Shown: in pieces, positions 10,781 through 20,146 of the stretch
Layout of the letters: the number at the start of each line of letters is the position of its first letter
Numbering within the stretch: the stretch's first letter is position 1
Assembly: GCA_016222825.1 (NCBI GenBank)
Contig: JACRQF010000010.1
Location: forward strand, 124,001-188,000
DNA from: Verrucomicrobiota bacterium
Lineage (GTDB): Bacteria; Verrucomicrobiota; Verrucomicrobiia; CAIQCK01
DNA length: 64,000 nucleotides
Direction of reading: 5' to 3'
Program-made: the position numbers and the translations under genes
The notes under the pieces: generated by a model
The model's database searches: none
What the model was told of the DNA's origin: nothing
Seen by the model: only the letters and a program-made list of their open reading frames with translations

Positions 10781-10811
10781 GCTGGCGCAGCGCACAGCGC
10801 GCTGCGCCAGC
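10781..10811 (+). terminator. Strong hairpin after the pilin gene
   Basis: GCTGGCGCAGCGC (10781-10793) pairs perfectly with GCGCTGCGCCAGC (10799-10811) around a 5-nt loop. It begins 7 bp after the pilin stop codon. There is no T-run, so it is either a U-tract-less terminator or a 3' stabilising stem for an abundant pilin mRNA. Confidence 0.65.
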
Positions 10812-11019
10812 GACCGAGGATTTAGCCGGCGGGGCCAGGGGCCATCGGGTGCCCTCCTCAGGCCCGTTCCCTCCATGGTCCTCCCCCGCCGGCGTATCCC
10901 CCCGCCCAATCGTCAGGGGGAAAGCCGCAAGCCGTCACTTCCAGATCAGGGGGCAGACCAGCCGGGCAACAATCAGAAGCTCACTTGATTTACTTCGCTC
11001 GGCGGCTATGATGCCGGCG

Positions 11020-12000
11020 ATGAAACACTGGTTCTCCTCCACCCTTCTCGCAGCGATATTTCTCGCTCCCGGCTGCGTCACGCACGCCGCCGCACCCATC
11101 ACCACTGCCGTCGTCAAACGCCCTGACGCGGCGCATTTCACGCTGCGCGACGGCACCCAAATCGTCGGCAAGATGGAAATCAAGAACGTCGAGGTCATCA
11201 CGGTCTATGGCACGTTGACTGTCCCGCTCGATGACGTGGTGAAGATCCGCATTGGCAAGAAGTCCGACCGCGAGTTGAAGACCCGAATAGACAAGTTCAT
11301 CGCCGACCTCGGCAGCAAGGATTTCGCCGCGCGCGACACGGCGACGGTGGAGTTGGGCAAGCTCGGCCGGATGGCTTACACCGAGTTGCGCAAGGCGTCG
11401 TTCTCCGACGACCAGGAAGTGAAGGAGCGCGCCAACAAGCTCATGGAGGAAATCGGCGTGCTGGACGAAGAGGCCGACGTCCCGTGCGAAGACGACGAAG
11501 TGGTAACGCCGACGTTCACCATCGTGGGCGCGGTGAAGTTCGAGTCCCTGGCCATCGCCACCAAGTTCGGCCCGCTCAAGGTGGCCAAGAAAGACCTCGC
11601 CGTCATGTCGCTGGCCGAGCCGCAAAAAATCTCCCGCACCGTCTCTGTGCCCGCCAAGGCCACCGCCGGGAAAATGATCGCCACGGGCGTGCGGGTCAAG
11701 CGCGGCGACCGGCTCGTCATCAACGCCAGCGGCACCGTCAGCTACCGCAACTACGGCGGCACGCAGTTCACGCCGGAAGGCAGCTCCAACTACGGCGCGT
11801 GGAACGAGAATTTCCAGATTGGCTCGCTGCTCGGCCGCTTCAGCGCCGGCGGCCCGATGTTCAAGGTCGGCGAGCGTTACAACGAGAAGATTGAAACCGA
11901 CGGCGAGCTTTTCCTCGGCATCGCCACGCACGACAGCGGCAGCACCTACGGCAACGGCGAATTCAAGGTCCGCATTCAAATTCAGCCGGCGACGCCGTAG
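11020..12000 (+). CDS. Exported protein with HEAT-like segment and PA-IL/LecA-like domain
   Basis: 326 residues from the ATG at 11020; ATGs at 11008 and 11011 are also possible. The N-terminus is a signal sequence (FSSTLLAAIFLAPGC) with a Cys that could be lipidated, although the lipobox (APGC) is imperfect. Then comes a short SH3-like strand region (HFTLRDGTQIVGKMEI repeated as TFTIVGAVKFESLAI), a helical HEAT-like stretch (KDFAARDTATVELGKLG), and a C-terminal jelly roll (about 220-326: VRVKRGDRLVINASGTV, APDG-like EGSSNYG, LFLGIATHD) resembling PA-IL galactophilic lectins. Function unknown; surface carbohydrate binding is plausible. Confidence 0.65.
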   Translation: MKHWFSSTLLAAIFLAPGCVTHAAAPITTAVVKRPDAAHFTLRDGTQIVGKMEIKNVEVITVYGTLTVPLDDVVKIRIGKKSDRELKTRIDKFIADLGSKDFAARDTATVELGKLGRMAYTELRKASFSDDQEVKERANKLMEEIGVLDEEADVPCEDDEVVTPTFTIVGAVKFESLAIATKFGPLKVAKKDLAVMSLAEPQKISRTVSVPAKATAGKMIATGVRVKRGDRLVINASGTVSYRNYGGTQFTPEGSSNYGAWNENFQIGSLLGRFSAGGPMFKVGERYNEKIETDGELFLGIATHDSGSTYGNGEFKVRIQIQPATP

Positions 12001-12034
12001 CAAAAACGCCACTTTCCCGGCGCGTTCCCCCTTT

Positions 12035-15000
12035 TTATTTTTGGCCGCCGCTCGCCGTCTCGCCGCTCTCAACCACTTGCACACGCCCATCTTCGGCCAG
12101 CGCGAACTCCGGCCGGTCCTTCGGCACATCCCACACCGCAAGCAGCCGTCCGCGCTGCTTGTCCAACACGGCCACGCGGTTCTCCGCGGCGTTCCCGCCG
12201 GTCGCCGCCACCAGCACCAGATAACGGCCTGCTTCACGCACGCCCGCCGCCGCCCAGGCAACCGCCATTTCCGGCAGCTTCACCGACCACACAGCGTCGG
12301 CGCTGCGCGGCGACAGCGACGCGACCTCGCCCGAAGTCTTCACGCGAAAGAGCTGGTTCCCCGCCACAAACATTGCGCGCCAGCCCGGAGCCGCTGGCCG
12401 GCCCGACGCGGCGACCATCGCCACCATCTTCCGAAACACGTCACTTCGCGGCGCCTCCCCCAGATTCTCCAGCCTCACCCCACGCTCCTGCCACAACAGC
12501 TTGCCCGTGTCGGCGTCGAGCGCCACCGCCTGGCTGCCGCGAAACAACAACACGGTGTCCCCGACCACGCCCGCCATAGGCGAGGAATCCAACGCGCCCC
12601 GCTTGTCCGTCACCTCGGCCGACGCCCACATCACCCGCACGCCATCCGCAGCGACGCGCACGAACCTCCGGCTCTCCACGAACATCCGCCCCCCCGCCAA
12701 ATCGCCCGCGCCCGGCAACAAAGCCACCTCCCGCCCCGACTTGACGCCCTCCATAGTCCCCGACACCGCCTCGCGCGCCACGATCCCCGGCGCTTCATGC
12801 GATAGCGTTCGCCGCAATTCCGCCGCCGTGCCATTGACACCGCCGAAACTCAGGCGCGCTTTCGCCGGCAGCACCTCCATCAAAGTCAGCCCTTGTCTCG
12901 CCAAACCGCCTCGCCCGGATCGAATGCCCGCCAGCGTCACGCCGAGGAATGCGTCGCCGCGCCGCGCCGCCGCCGGTTCGGCCCGCAGGAACCACAGCAG
13001 TGTCTCCGCCGCCTCGTCGAACTCGCGCGCCGCAAAATGCCGCGCCGCCAATGCCAGCCACGCCTGCTCCTGTGCCTCGCCCGCCGGAAACATCTCGATG
13101 ATCTCCGCCATCGCGTGCGCATCCTGGTGTTTGACCGCATCCGCCAGCCGCCGCCGCGCTGCCGTCTCAGCGCGTGCCACCACCCCGCGCCCATGCGACC
13201 TCACCAGTTCCTCCAGCCGCTGCGCTGCCACCGAGCGATTCAAGACACGACCGCCAGCCAGTCGCACGCCCGTCGAACCGCTGCTTGGCGGCACTTCCAA
13301 CCATGCGGCCGTCTCGCGCTCCAGTATTTGCTGCAGCGCCTCGCCCGCCGCGCCCCACTTCCCATGCGCCTCCTGGACTTCCGCGACCCGCAACCATCGC
13401 TCGCTCCGCGCGCTGGCCGTGGTCGCATACGCGCCAGCCTGCTCCAGCCACGCCAGGGGCTTGCCCCCATCGCGCCCCGCCATCTCCATGCAGCACCGGA
13501 ACAGCAACGCATCCGTCTCCGTGTGACTGGCGCGCGCTTTCTGCTGGAGAGCTCGCGCCTTCGTCAAATCCTCCACCGCCTCCGGTATCCGCGCCGACTG
13601 CAAGTTCATCTCGCCGCGATCCCGCCAGCCGCGCGGGTCGCCCGGCGATGATTCCACGCGCCGGGTCATTTCCTCGATGGCATCGCTGAAGCTCCGCAGC
13701 GTCGCCAGTGATCGGTTGCCGATAGCCATCAACCACGCCCCACCCTCGGCGAGATGGCGAAATTCCCCCGCCGGCACCGGCGACGAGCGAAGCTCCCGGC
13801 CGTTCATTGCGTTGAGCTGCACCACGCCGCGGCTCCGCGTGAACGCGTAGAGTGTTCCCTGTCGTAACACCGGCCGTCCGGCGCCGGCCTCCAACAGAGT
13901 GTCCCAAACCAACTTGCCGTCCTCCAGTGACCGCGCCGCCGCGCTCGTCCCGCCGAGAACCACCAGCGCGCGGGCATCCGCCTTCTCAGCGACGATGCCC
14001 GCGAGAAACCGCTGCTGGTCGCGTGGCCGCCTCCACAACACCCGGCCCGTGGCGATGTCGAACGCCATCACCTGGTCGGTGTCCGCCGGCAGGACGACCG
14101 CCGTCTGTTCATAGCTGAGGATCGGATTGACCGACGCCAGCCTGGCCGGGGGCATCACATTGACGCCGGAAACGACGAGCGCGCCGTATTGGCAGAACCA
14201 GCACGGCTCGCCGGTAAGCTGGTCGAAACAGGCGAACACGCCGCCGTTTGTCAGGCACAGGATGCGCCCGGCCGTCACCCGCAACGCGCTCGCGCTCGTC
14301 ATATCCGCTCCTGTCTGCCAGGCGAGGCCGCCTTCAGCCCGGTGCGAAATCAGCCTGTGCCACAGGGTCCGCCCGTCCGCGGCATCGAGGCAAACGAGGC
14401 GATACGACTGGATGTGCAGCGCGATCACAAACACCCGGCCGCCCACGATCGTCGGCGGACTGATCCATCGTGCCACCCGCGAGAACTCATCGCGTCCCTC
14501 GCCCAGACCGACGCGCCACCGCAGCCGGCCGCTGCGCGCGTCGCGTGCCGTGAGCTGGCTGCTGCCGGCAAACTTGCTCGCCCGGTGCATCACCGGGCCG
14601 GGACCGCCGAACATGACCATGCCCCGAATCTCGATATTCGACCCACCGACCGGCGAGTTCTCCACGTAACAGACCATCTCCGGCGTCGCCGACACCACGA
14701 ACCGCTGCTGGCCCGCCACCTCGCGATCCGACGCCATCCCGGCGACCTGCGCGCGCGACGAGGCAGACGCCGCCCCAGCCTGCATGGCCGCGGGCACCTC
14801 CCACAATCGCTTCCCGGTCGCGATCTCCAGGCAAGCGATGCTCTGCAACGTCCGCACGAAGACCCGGCCGTCGCTGAAGCACGCGAACGGCGCAAGCTCG
14901 ATGTCCGTCTGGATCTTCCACCGGGGCGTTGGCGCGAAAGCCTCCGGCAGCGCCGCTTCACCAGGCGTTGTCGCTATCGCCACCAGCGCCCGACGCGTGA

Positions 15001-15757
15001 ACTCGACGACGTTCTGCTCCGAGCCGCCGATGCGCCGCCGCGCCGTGGGCATCTCCTTCTCCAGCCGCGCCAGCGTCGCGCGCGCGCGGACAATCTGGCC
15101 GCTCTTTGCCAAAGCCAGTGTTTGTTGCGCCAACGTCAACGGCACATCCACGTCTGCGCTGCCAAGCGATGGCTCATATTCAAGGAACTCATCCCAAGCC
15201 GCCGCCGCTGGCGCGAAATCGCCCTCGTCCGCCCGCAGCGCGCCGCACCACCAACGCGCCCGCTGCGCCGACGCCGTTGCCGGGAACCTGCCCGTCACGC
15301 CCGCCAGCCCTGCCGCGTCGCCTGCCGCAAGCGCCGTTTCCACCTGCGCCGCCGCCTGCCCCTCGAACCGCGCCGCGTATTCCGCGCGCAGTCCCTTCGA
15401 TCCTGACACCAGCGCCTGCCGCGCCGCGTCTGCCGCCGGCACAAACAGCCGGCTCGACCCCGCCTCGGCGTTTTCGCCCGCCGACGCCACCACGCGGTCC
15501 TCAGCCTTCTCGATCACACCCTGGAAGATATCTATCGCCAAGCCGTGCTGATTGGCGGAGGCGAACTGGCTGCCCTGCGCCATCAGCGCGTCAAGGTCCG
15601 CGTCGGTCTTCAACAGGAACGCCGGCGGCGGCTTGCTCTCCCGCTCCTCCACCATCGCGGGCTTGCCCGGCGCGAACTTCGGCGCAGGATCGGCCGCCAT
15701 CGCCCCGGCGGTGAGCACGGCCAGCGCCCATTGAGTTGAATGCAAACGCAAGTTCAC
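12035..15757 (-). CDS. Giant exported TPR / PQQ-type beta-propeller protein
   Basis: 1240 residues from a GTG start; the GTG start is preferred because it supplies the signal peptide (STQWALAVLTAGAMA). After a tetratricopeptide-like N-terminal region (about 45-250) come two PQQ-like propeller regions with repeated blade motifs such as CLEIATGKRLWEV, CLDAADGRTLWH, AFDIATGRVLWRR and ALDADTGKLLWQE, separated by a second helical TPR region (about 690-960). The protein is of a type found widely in Planctomycetes and Verrucomicrobia and likely acts as an extracytoplasmic scaffold; an enzyme activity with PQQ is not implied. Convergent with the previous gene, 34 bp apart. Confidence 0.75.
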   Translation of the reverse strand: MNLRLHSTQWALAVLTAGAMAADPAPKFAPGKPAMVEERESKPPPAFLLKTDADLDALMAQGSQFASANQHGLAIDIFQGVIEKAEDRVVASAGENAEAGSSRLFVPAADAARQALVSGSKGLRAEYAARFEGQAAAQVETALAAGDAAGLAGVTGRFPATASAQRARWWCGALRADEGDFAPAAAAWDEFLEYEPSLGSADVDVPLTLAQQTLALAKSGQIVRARATLARLEKEMPTARRRIGGSEQNVVEFTRRALVAIATTPGEAALPEAFAPTPRWKIQTDIELAPFACFSDGRVFVRTLQSIACLEIATGKRLWEVPAAMQAGAASASSRAQVAGMASDREVAGQQRFVVSATPEMVCYVENSPVGGSNIEIRGMVMFGGPGPVMHRASKFAGSSQLTARDARSGRLRWRVGLGEGRDEFSRVARWISPPTIVGGRVFVIALHIQSYRLVCLDAADGRTLWHRLISHRAEGGLAWQTGADMTSASALRVTAGRILCLTNGGVFACFDQLTGEPCWFCQYGALVVSGVNVMPPARLASVNPILSYEQTAVVLPADTDQVMAFDIATGRVLWRRPRDQQRFLAGIVAEKADARALVVLGGTSAAARSLEDGKLVWDTLLEAGAGRPVLRQGTLYAFTRSRGVVQLNAMNGRELRSSPVPAGEFRHLAEGGAWLMAIGNRSLATLRSFSDAIEEMTRRVESSPGDPRGWRDRGEMNLQSARIPEAVEDLTKARALQQKARASHTETDALLFRCCMEMAGRDGGKPLAWLEQAGAYATTASARSERWLRVAEVQEAHGKWGAAGEALQQILERETAAWLEVPPSSGSTGVRLAGGRVLNRSVAAQRLEELVRSHGRGVVARAETAARRRLADAVKHQDAHAMAEIIEMFPAGEAQEQAWLALAARHFAAREFDEAAETLLWFLRAEPAAARRGDAFLGVTLAGIRSGRGGLARQGLTLMEVLPAKARLSFGGVNGTAAELRRTLSHEAPGIVAREAVSGTMEGVKSGREVALLPGAGDLAGGRMFVESRRFVRVAADGVRVMWASAEVTDKRGALDSSPMAGVVGDTVLLFRGSQAVALDADTGKLLWQERGVRLENLGEAPRSDVFRKMVAMVAASGRPAAPGWRAMFVAGNQLFRVKTSGEVASLSPRSADAVWSVKLPEMAVAWAAAGVREAGRYLVLVAATGGNAAENRVAVLDKQRGRLLAVWDVPKDRPEFALAEDGRVQVVESGETASGGQK

Positions 15758-15861
15758 GACGGCCGCAGTCTAGCTGAAACCGCCGCAAAGGCAAACGCGC
15801 GCAATGGAATCCTGGGTGCGCTTGCTGCCAGCGACACCCTCCTCGCTGTGAAATAGCGATG

Positions 15862-16242
15862 CTATCGGGCGTTTCGAGCCACCCAGAGCCGCTGCTTGCC
15901 AAACTCCTTCGCTTCCCTGTGAGTCGGCATCCAGATGTCCAAACGCGGGCCTTTGATCACGCGGCCGGTGTCTTCAACCTCAAAAGTCCCGATAAACCCT
16001 TGAATCTCGACCTTGGTGCCCGGCGGCAGCACCCGCCAATCAGCCGCCACGCCACCCCAATACACCTTCTCCCCGCTGGCGAAATAGCCCGCAGCGTGCT
16101 CTCCGCAGCACTTGGTGCAGGAACAGTAGGCCGTCACCGTCATCCATCGGCCTACGGACGTAGCCGTGTCCGCCACCTGCACCGAGCCGAAGCTCGCCAG
16201 CAGCACACCCAACACGATTCCAACGATACGCCAAGACTTCAT
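15862..16242 (-). CDS. 3D-domain protein (MltA-type fold), copy 1
   Basis: 126 residues; signal peptide about 1-24. The mature part carries a 3D (Asp-Asp-Asp) domain as in MltA and resuscitation-type factors: TVTAYCSC, ADWRVLPPGTKVEIQG, EVEDTGRVIKG and LDIWMPTH supply the three conserved aspartates. A Cys-rich CSCTKCCG motif lies at the entrance. Likely acts on or binds peptidoglycan outside the membrane; activity is unproven. A closely related copy sits 230 bp upstream on the same strand. Confidence 0.85.
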   Translation of the reverse strand: MKSWRIVGIVLGVLLASFGSVQVADTATSVGRWMTVTAYCSCTKCCGEHAAGYFASGEKVYWGGVAADWRVLPPGTKVEIQGFIGTFEVEDTGRVIKGPRLDIWMPTHREAKEFGKQRLWVARNAR

Positions 16243-16408
16243 ACGTCACCTCGCTTCCTTCATTACGGCCACGTCTGCCGTGACCGTGTTCTAAGCTGGG
16301 TGAACGTTCCCCAAGAACGGAAGAACCGCCAGATGGAGGAAATCCCGGATTTTGGCTAGGAATGGGGCCTTGGCAGGCTCGGAATAAACCCCACCCCCCC
16401 ATAAGCCA

Positions 16409-16441
16409 AACGCCGCGAAGCCTTGCGGGCCTCGCGGCGTT
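16409..16441 (-). terminator. Intrinsic terminator of the second 3D-domain gene
   Basis: On the minus strand AACGCCGCGAGGCC pairs with GGCTTCGCGGCGTT (14 bp, one G-U) around a 5-nt loop, ending in TTTGGCTTAT. It starts 33 bp past the stop of the 16474-16854 gene, so the two 3D genes appear to have separate transcripts. Confidence 0.75.
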
Positions 16442-16473
16442 CAAGCGGGAGCCATGTCGCTCCGGCCTAAGTT

Positions 16474-16854
16474 TTATTCGCAGTTCCTTGCCACCCAAAG
16501 CTTCTGGCAGCCAAACTCCTTCGCTTCCTGGTGAGTCGGCATCCAGATGTCCAGCCGCGCGCCTTTGATCACGCGGCCGGTGTCCTCGACCTCAAAAGTT
16601 CCGATAAACCCTTGAATCTCGACCTTTGTGCCGGGCGGCAGCAGCCGCCAATCGGCCGCCACACCACCCCAATACACCTTCTCGCCGCTGGCAAAATAGC
16701 CCGCGGCGTGCCGGCCACAGCACTTTGAGCAGGAACAGTAAGCTGTGACGGTCATCCAACGTCCTACCGACGTGGCTGTGTCCGCCACCTGCTCCGATCC
16801 CAGACATGCAAAGAACACACTCAACACAACAACAACAATACGTCTAAACTGCAT
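16474..16854 (-). CDS. 3D-domain protein, copy 2
   Basis: 126 residues, same length as its neighbour and identical over most of the mature domain (SVGRWMTVTAYCSC, YFASGEKVYWGGVAADWR, IQGFIGTFEVEDTGRVIKG). The differences are concentrated in the signal peptide (MQFRRIVVVVLSVFFACLG versus MKSWRIVGIVLGVLLASFG) and the last 12 residues, where this copy has two extra Cys (GCQKLWVARNCE). A tandem duplication under selection for the domain but not the leader. Confidence 0.85.
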   Translation of the reverse strand: MQFRRIVVVVLSVFFACLGSEQVADTATSVGRWMTVTAYCSCSKCCGRHAAGYFASGEKVYWGGVAADWRLLPPGTKVEIQGFIGTFEVEDTGRVIKGARLDIWMPTHQEAKEFGCQKLWVARNCE

Positions 16855-17022
16855 TACAGCACCTCAAGCCCGGCCGTCCCCAACATCCACAACGGCCGGA
16901 CCACGTCAGACCAGCAACGGGCTACACCATCAATCCCGACTCTGCGTCACGATTCGTTGCCAGCTACATCGCAACCGGCAAGGTTCCTTGTGCTTCTTGC
17001 CTTGCCAACCGCCTGCAACACC

Positions 17023-17048
17023 ATCCCCGACCACCCGGCCGGGGATGC
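17023..17048 (-). terminator. Possible terminator hairpin downstream of korB
   Basis: CATCCCCG and CGGGGATG form an 8-bp stem with a 10-nt GC-rich loop about 95 bp beyond the korB stop. No T-run follows, so assignment is weak. The rest of 16855-17141 contains no recognisable gene. Confidence 0.35.
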
Positions 17049-17141
17049 CAAAAAGGGCCGGCAGGCTAGTCATACCCCTTGCGGTGGGCAAGCACAATTT
17101 GGGGATTTCCCAACTGATACCCCAATTCCAACCGGCCGCGA

Positions 17142-18113
17142 TCACTTCAACCGGGCGAACGTCTTTTGCAGACAGGCCAGCGGCGGAGCGTTGCCCACGG
17201 CGGCGCGGGTGGCATCTATCAGTTGCTGCTCGCGGTCGTTCTTCGCGGGTTGCTTGACCTCGTAGAAGACGCCGAAAACTCCGGGGAACGGCAGCGTCGC
17301 CAGTTTGTAGGCGGCGGCTTCGTCGCTCGGATCATGCCGCTTTTCGTCCTCCGGCGTGCCGTCGTTCTTCTTCTCCTCGATGACCGTAAACTGCCCGCCC
17401 TTGCGCGGATTGGCGGCGTCGAACGCGCCGGGATAGAACTCCACGCACTCGCTGAGGCACTCGATGACCGAGAACCCCCGGTGGTCCATCGCGCGCTCCA
17501 TCATCTGCAACACATGCTGCGGGTTGCTGTGGCTGGTGCGGGCGACAAACGTCGCGCCGGCGGCGATGAGCTTCTTCATCGGGTTCGTCGGCCGGTCAAC
17601 CGCACCGGTCGGATCGGTCTTGCTCTTGAAACCAATTGGCGAGGTCGGCGAGGTCTGTTTCTTGGTCAGGCCATAGACATTGTTGTCCATGACCACCAGC
17701 GTCATGTGGATGTTCTTCCGGGCGGCGTGCTCCAGATGATTGCCGCCGATGGAATACGCGTCGCCGTCGCCGCTGAACACGAACACATGCAGGTCCGGCC
17801 GGCTCAGCGACAGCCCGCTTGCGAACGCCACCGCCCGGCCGTGGATGAAATGCACGCCGTGCGCCTGCACGAAGTATGGGAACCGGCTGGAACAGCCGAT
17901 GCCGGAGACCGTGGTGATCTTCTCGCGCGCGATCTGGCGCCGCTCGCAAAGCCGGAAATAGAGGTCCAGCACCGTGAAGTCACCGCAACCGGGACACCAT
18001 GTCGGCCGGTCGCTCTTGAGGTCCACCTTTTTGTAGGGCGCCGGCTGGCCAGGCTGGGTTGGCGCCGCGACGACCGCCGCGCCGGAGGTTGGATTGTTTG
18101 TTGTTTCGCTCAT
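17142..18113 (-). CDS. korB: 2-oxoacid:ferredoxin oxidoreductase, beta subunit
   Basis: 323 residues. This is the thiamine-diphosphate-binding subunit that, with the alpha subunit, interconverts 2-oxoacids (probably 2-oxoglutarate) and acyl-CoA using ferredoxin. Visible: RPTWCPGCGDFTVL with the conserved CPGCG, SGIGCSSRFPYF, the thiamine motif GDGDAYSIGGNHL, and MDNNVYGLTKKQTSPT. A Pro/Ala-rich tail (about 1-28) precedes the domain. Encoded 48 bp after korA on the same strand; together they form the usual two-gene set with the gamma domain fused to alpha. Confidence 0.93.
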   Translation of the reverse strand: MSETTNNPTSGAAVVAAPTQPGQPAPYKKVDLKSDRPTWCPGCGDFTVLDLYFRLCERRQIAREKITTVSGIGCSSRFPYFVQAHGVHFIHGRAVAFASGLSLSRPDLHVFVFSGDGDAYSIGGNHLEHAARKNIHMTLVVMDNNVYGLTKKQTSPTSPIGFKSKTDPTGAVDRPTNPMKKLIAAGATFVARTSHSNPQHVLQMMERAMDHRGFSVIECLSECVEFYPGAFDAANPRKGGQFTVIEEKKNDGTPEDEKRHDPSDEAAAYKLATLPFPGVFGVFYEVKQPAKNDREQQLIDATRAAVGNAPPLACLQKTFARLK

Positions 18114-18161
18114 GACATCTTGAATTTTTTAAGCTGTGGAATCGGGTTTGCCGTCGTTCGT

Positions 18162-19967
18162 CTAGCGTGCTTGCGCGCGGACTGCTTCGAGGATCTCCCG
18201 GACCTTGAAGCTCAAACCGTCGGTCTTGTTGATGCCTCCGATGCGCGGATCACCGAAGCGGCTGCGCAGGAGCGCGGCAAACTGGCCGTAGCCGTAGAGA
18301 CCGCTGTCGTTATTCTCGACCACCAGGATGCGCTTGAACCGCTCGAAAATCTTGTCGAGGCCAGGCGGCAGCGGATTCAGATAACGGATGCACAGCGCCG
18401 ACAGCGGCTGGCCGTCGGCGACGGACTTCTCCACCGCCTCGCGCGTCGGGCCGTAGGCGGATCCCCAGCTCACCAGCAGCGTCTCGCCCTCGGCCGGGCC
18501 GAACACCTTCGGCGTTGGCAGCTTCTCTCCGAGCTTTTGCAGCTTGCGGCGGCGCTTCGCAGTCATCACCACATGGTATCTCGGATCCTCGCCGGGATGA
18601 CCCGCTTCGTTGTGCTCAAGGCCGGTAAGAATCGGAAAGTTGTTGTTGGCAATCGGCGTGCCTGGCGCAGGATGATGAGGAATGCCGTCCACCGTGTCTT
18701 CGTAAGGCTTGAACTCCGCTCCGCGCGGCGTGAAGTCAATCGGCAGCTCCCGCACGATCTTGGCCAGGTCCGGCTCCTCGAACGCCTCCACGCGAAACCC
18801 GATGGCCTGGTCGCTCAAGACGATGACCGGGCAGCTATACTGGCGCGCGAGATCCACGGCTTCAATACTGCTATAGAACGCGTCCTCCACGTCAGCCGGT
18901 GCGATGACGATGCGCGGGCAATCGCCGTGTCCGCCGAAGATCGCAATGTTCAGGTCGCTCTGCTCCATCTTCGTCGGCAGGCCCGTGGACGGCCCGCCGC
19001 GCTGCACGTCAATCACCACCAGCGGAATCTCCGCCATCACCGCCCAGCCAATCGCCTCCGTCTTCAGCGCCAGCCCCGGCCCGCTCGTGCTCGTCACCGC
19101 CACGCGCCCGCCGTAGCTCGCGCCGATGGCCGCGCAGACCGACGCGATCTCGTCCTCGCATTGCAGGAAGATGCCGCCGTATTTCGGCAGCTCCGCCCGC
19201 AGGATTTCCATGATCTGGCTCGACGGCGTGATCGGATACGCCGCGCCGAACCGCACGCCCGCGGCGATCAACCCGTAGGCCATCGCCTGATTGCCCGCCA
19301 TCACCATCAGCGGCCGGCCGCTGCGCTGCTCGTTCGGGATGAACTTGAAGTTCTGCCCCATCCGTCCGATGTCAAAACCGTAGCCGGCCCGGAAGGCATT
19401 GAACGTCGCCTCCATCGTGCTCGCGTCGCGCTTGGCGCCCCAGTCCTTGAGCATCGTCTCCAACTTCACCGTGTCCAGGTCGAACATCCGCGCGATCAGG
19501 CCGAGCAGGAACATGTTCTTGCCCTTGTCGCGCCCTTTGCCGCCAATGGCCTCGATCGTCAACGACGTCATCGGCACGCCGACATACGTGAACCGCTTGT
19601 CATCCAGATTCGGCTTCACCTGGTCCGGGTCGTAGATGAGCACGCCGCCGTTGCGCAGCGCGCCGAGATGCTTCTCGTAGGAATGCTGGTAAAACGCCAC
19701 CAGCACGTCCACCTCGTCGCCCACCGACAACACCTCGCCCGAGCCAATCCGCACCTGATAGATGGACGGCCCGCCGCTGATCGTCGCCGGAATGGTCATG
19801 TAGCTCATGACCTCCTGCGCGCTGCGGCCGCTGAACCGCGCCAGCAACTCGCCCACCGTCTGGATGCCGTCCTGCGAATTGCCCGCAATGCGGATCACCG
19901 CGTCCTTGATGGGAACCACCTTCGCCGTGACCGCCGCGCCGCTGTTTGAATCGCTCATATTGCTCAT
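18162..19967 (-). CDS. korA: 2-oxoacid:ferredoxin oxidoreductase, gamma-alpha fusion subunit
   Basis: 601 residues, the normal length for a fused gamma-alpha subunit. Residues about 20-205 are the gamma domain (IRIAGNSQDGIQTVGELLA, YMTIPATISGGPS); about 215-450 the pyrimidine-binding alpha domain (MAGNQAMAYGLIAAG, YPITPSSQIME, CEDEIASVCAAIGASYGG, TSGPGLALKTEAIG, DVQRGGPSTGLPTKMEQSDL); the C-terminal part is the transketolase-C-like domain (LLVSWGSAYGPTREAVE). A second in-frame ATG lies at 19958. Suggests anaerobic or reductive-TCA-type 2-oxoglutarate oxidation is available to the cell. Confidence 0.93.
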   Translation of the reverse strand: MSNMSDSNSGAAVTAKVVPIKDAVIRIAGNSQDGIQTVGELLARFSGRSAQEVMSYMTIPATISGGPSIYQVRIGSGEVLSVGDEVDVLVAFYQHSYEKHLGALRNGGVLIYDPDQVKPNLDDKRFTYVGVPMTSLTIEAIGGKGRDKGKNMFLLGLIARMFDLDTVKLETMLKDWGAKRDASTMEATFNAFRAGYGFDIGRMGQNFKFIPNEQRSGRPLMVMAGNQAMAYGLIAAGVRFGAAYPITPSSQIMEILRAELPKYGGIFLQCEDEIASVCAAIGASYGGRVAVTSTSGPGLALKTEAIGWAVMAEIPLVVIDVQRGGPSTGLPTKMEQSDLNIAIFGGHGDCPRIVIAPADVEDAFYSSIEAVDLARQYSCPVIVLSDQAIGFRVEAFEEPDLAKIVRELPIDFTPRGAEFKPYEDTVDGIPHHPAPGTPIANNNFPILTGLEHNEAGHPGEDPRYHVVMTAKRRRKLQKLGEKLPTPKVFGPAEGETLLVSWGSAYGPTREAVEKSVADGQPLSALCIRYLNPLPPGLDKIFERFKRILVVENNDSGLYGYGQFAALLRSRFGDPRIGGINKTDGLSFKVREILEAVRAQAR

Positions 19968-20146
19968 GAAGAAAACTTGCTCACCTCAACTTAGTGCATC
20001 ACAACACAACGCGCTTCCACTTCTCGCGGCCCAAGCCGTCAAGTTGGAAGTAAAAGCGGCCAAACAGAACCACACAGCCCGCGCGCTGTCAATCCCCCGG
20101 CCCGTGATTTTCCGAAGAAACCAACCACACTTCCGGGCAAACACAT

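Noticed and set aside
12035..15757. PQQ-dependent dehydrogenase
   Set aside because: Blade motifs are present but the catalytic calcium and PQQ ligands and the usual heme partner are not evident; a scaffold is more likely.
17166..19949. A 927-codon plus-strand open frame opposite korA and korB
   Set aside because: Exact shadow of two certain genes in GC-rich DNA; its product is Arg/His/Ala-rich without motifs.
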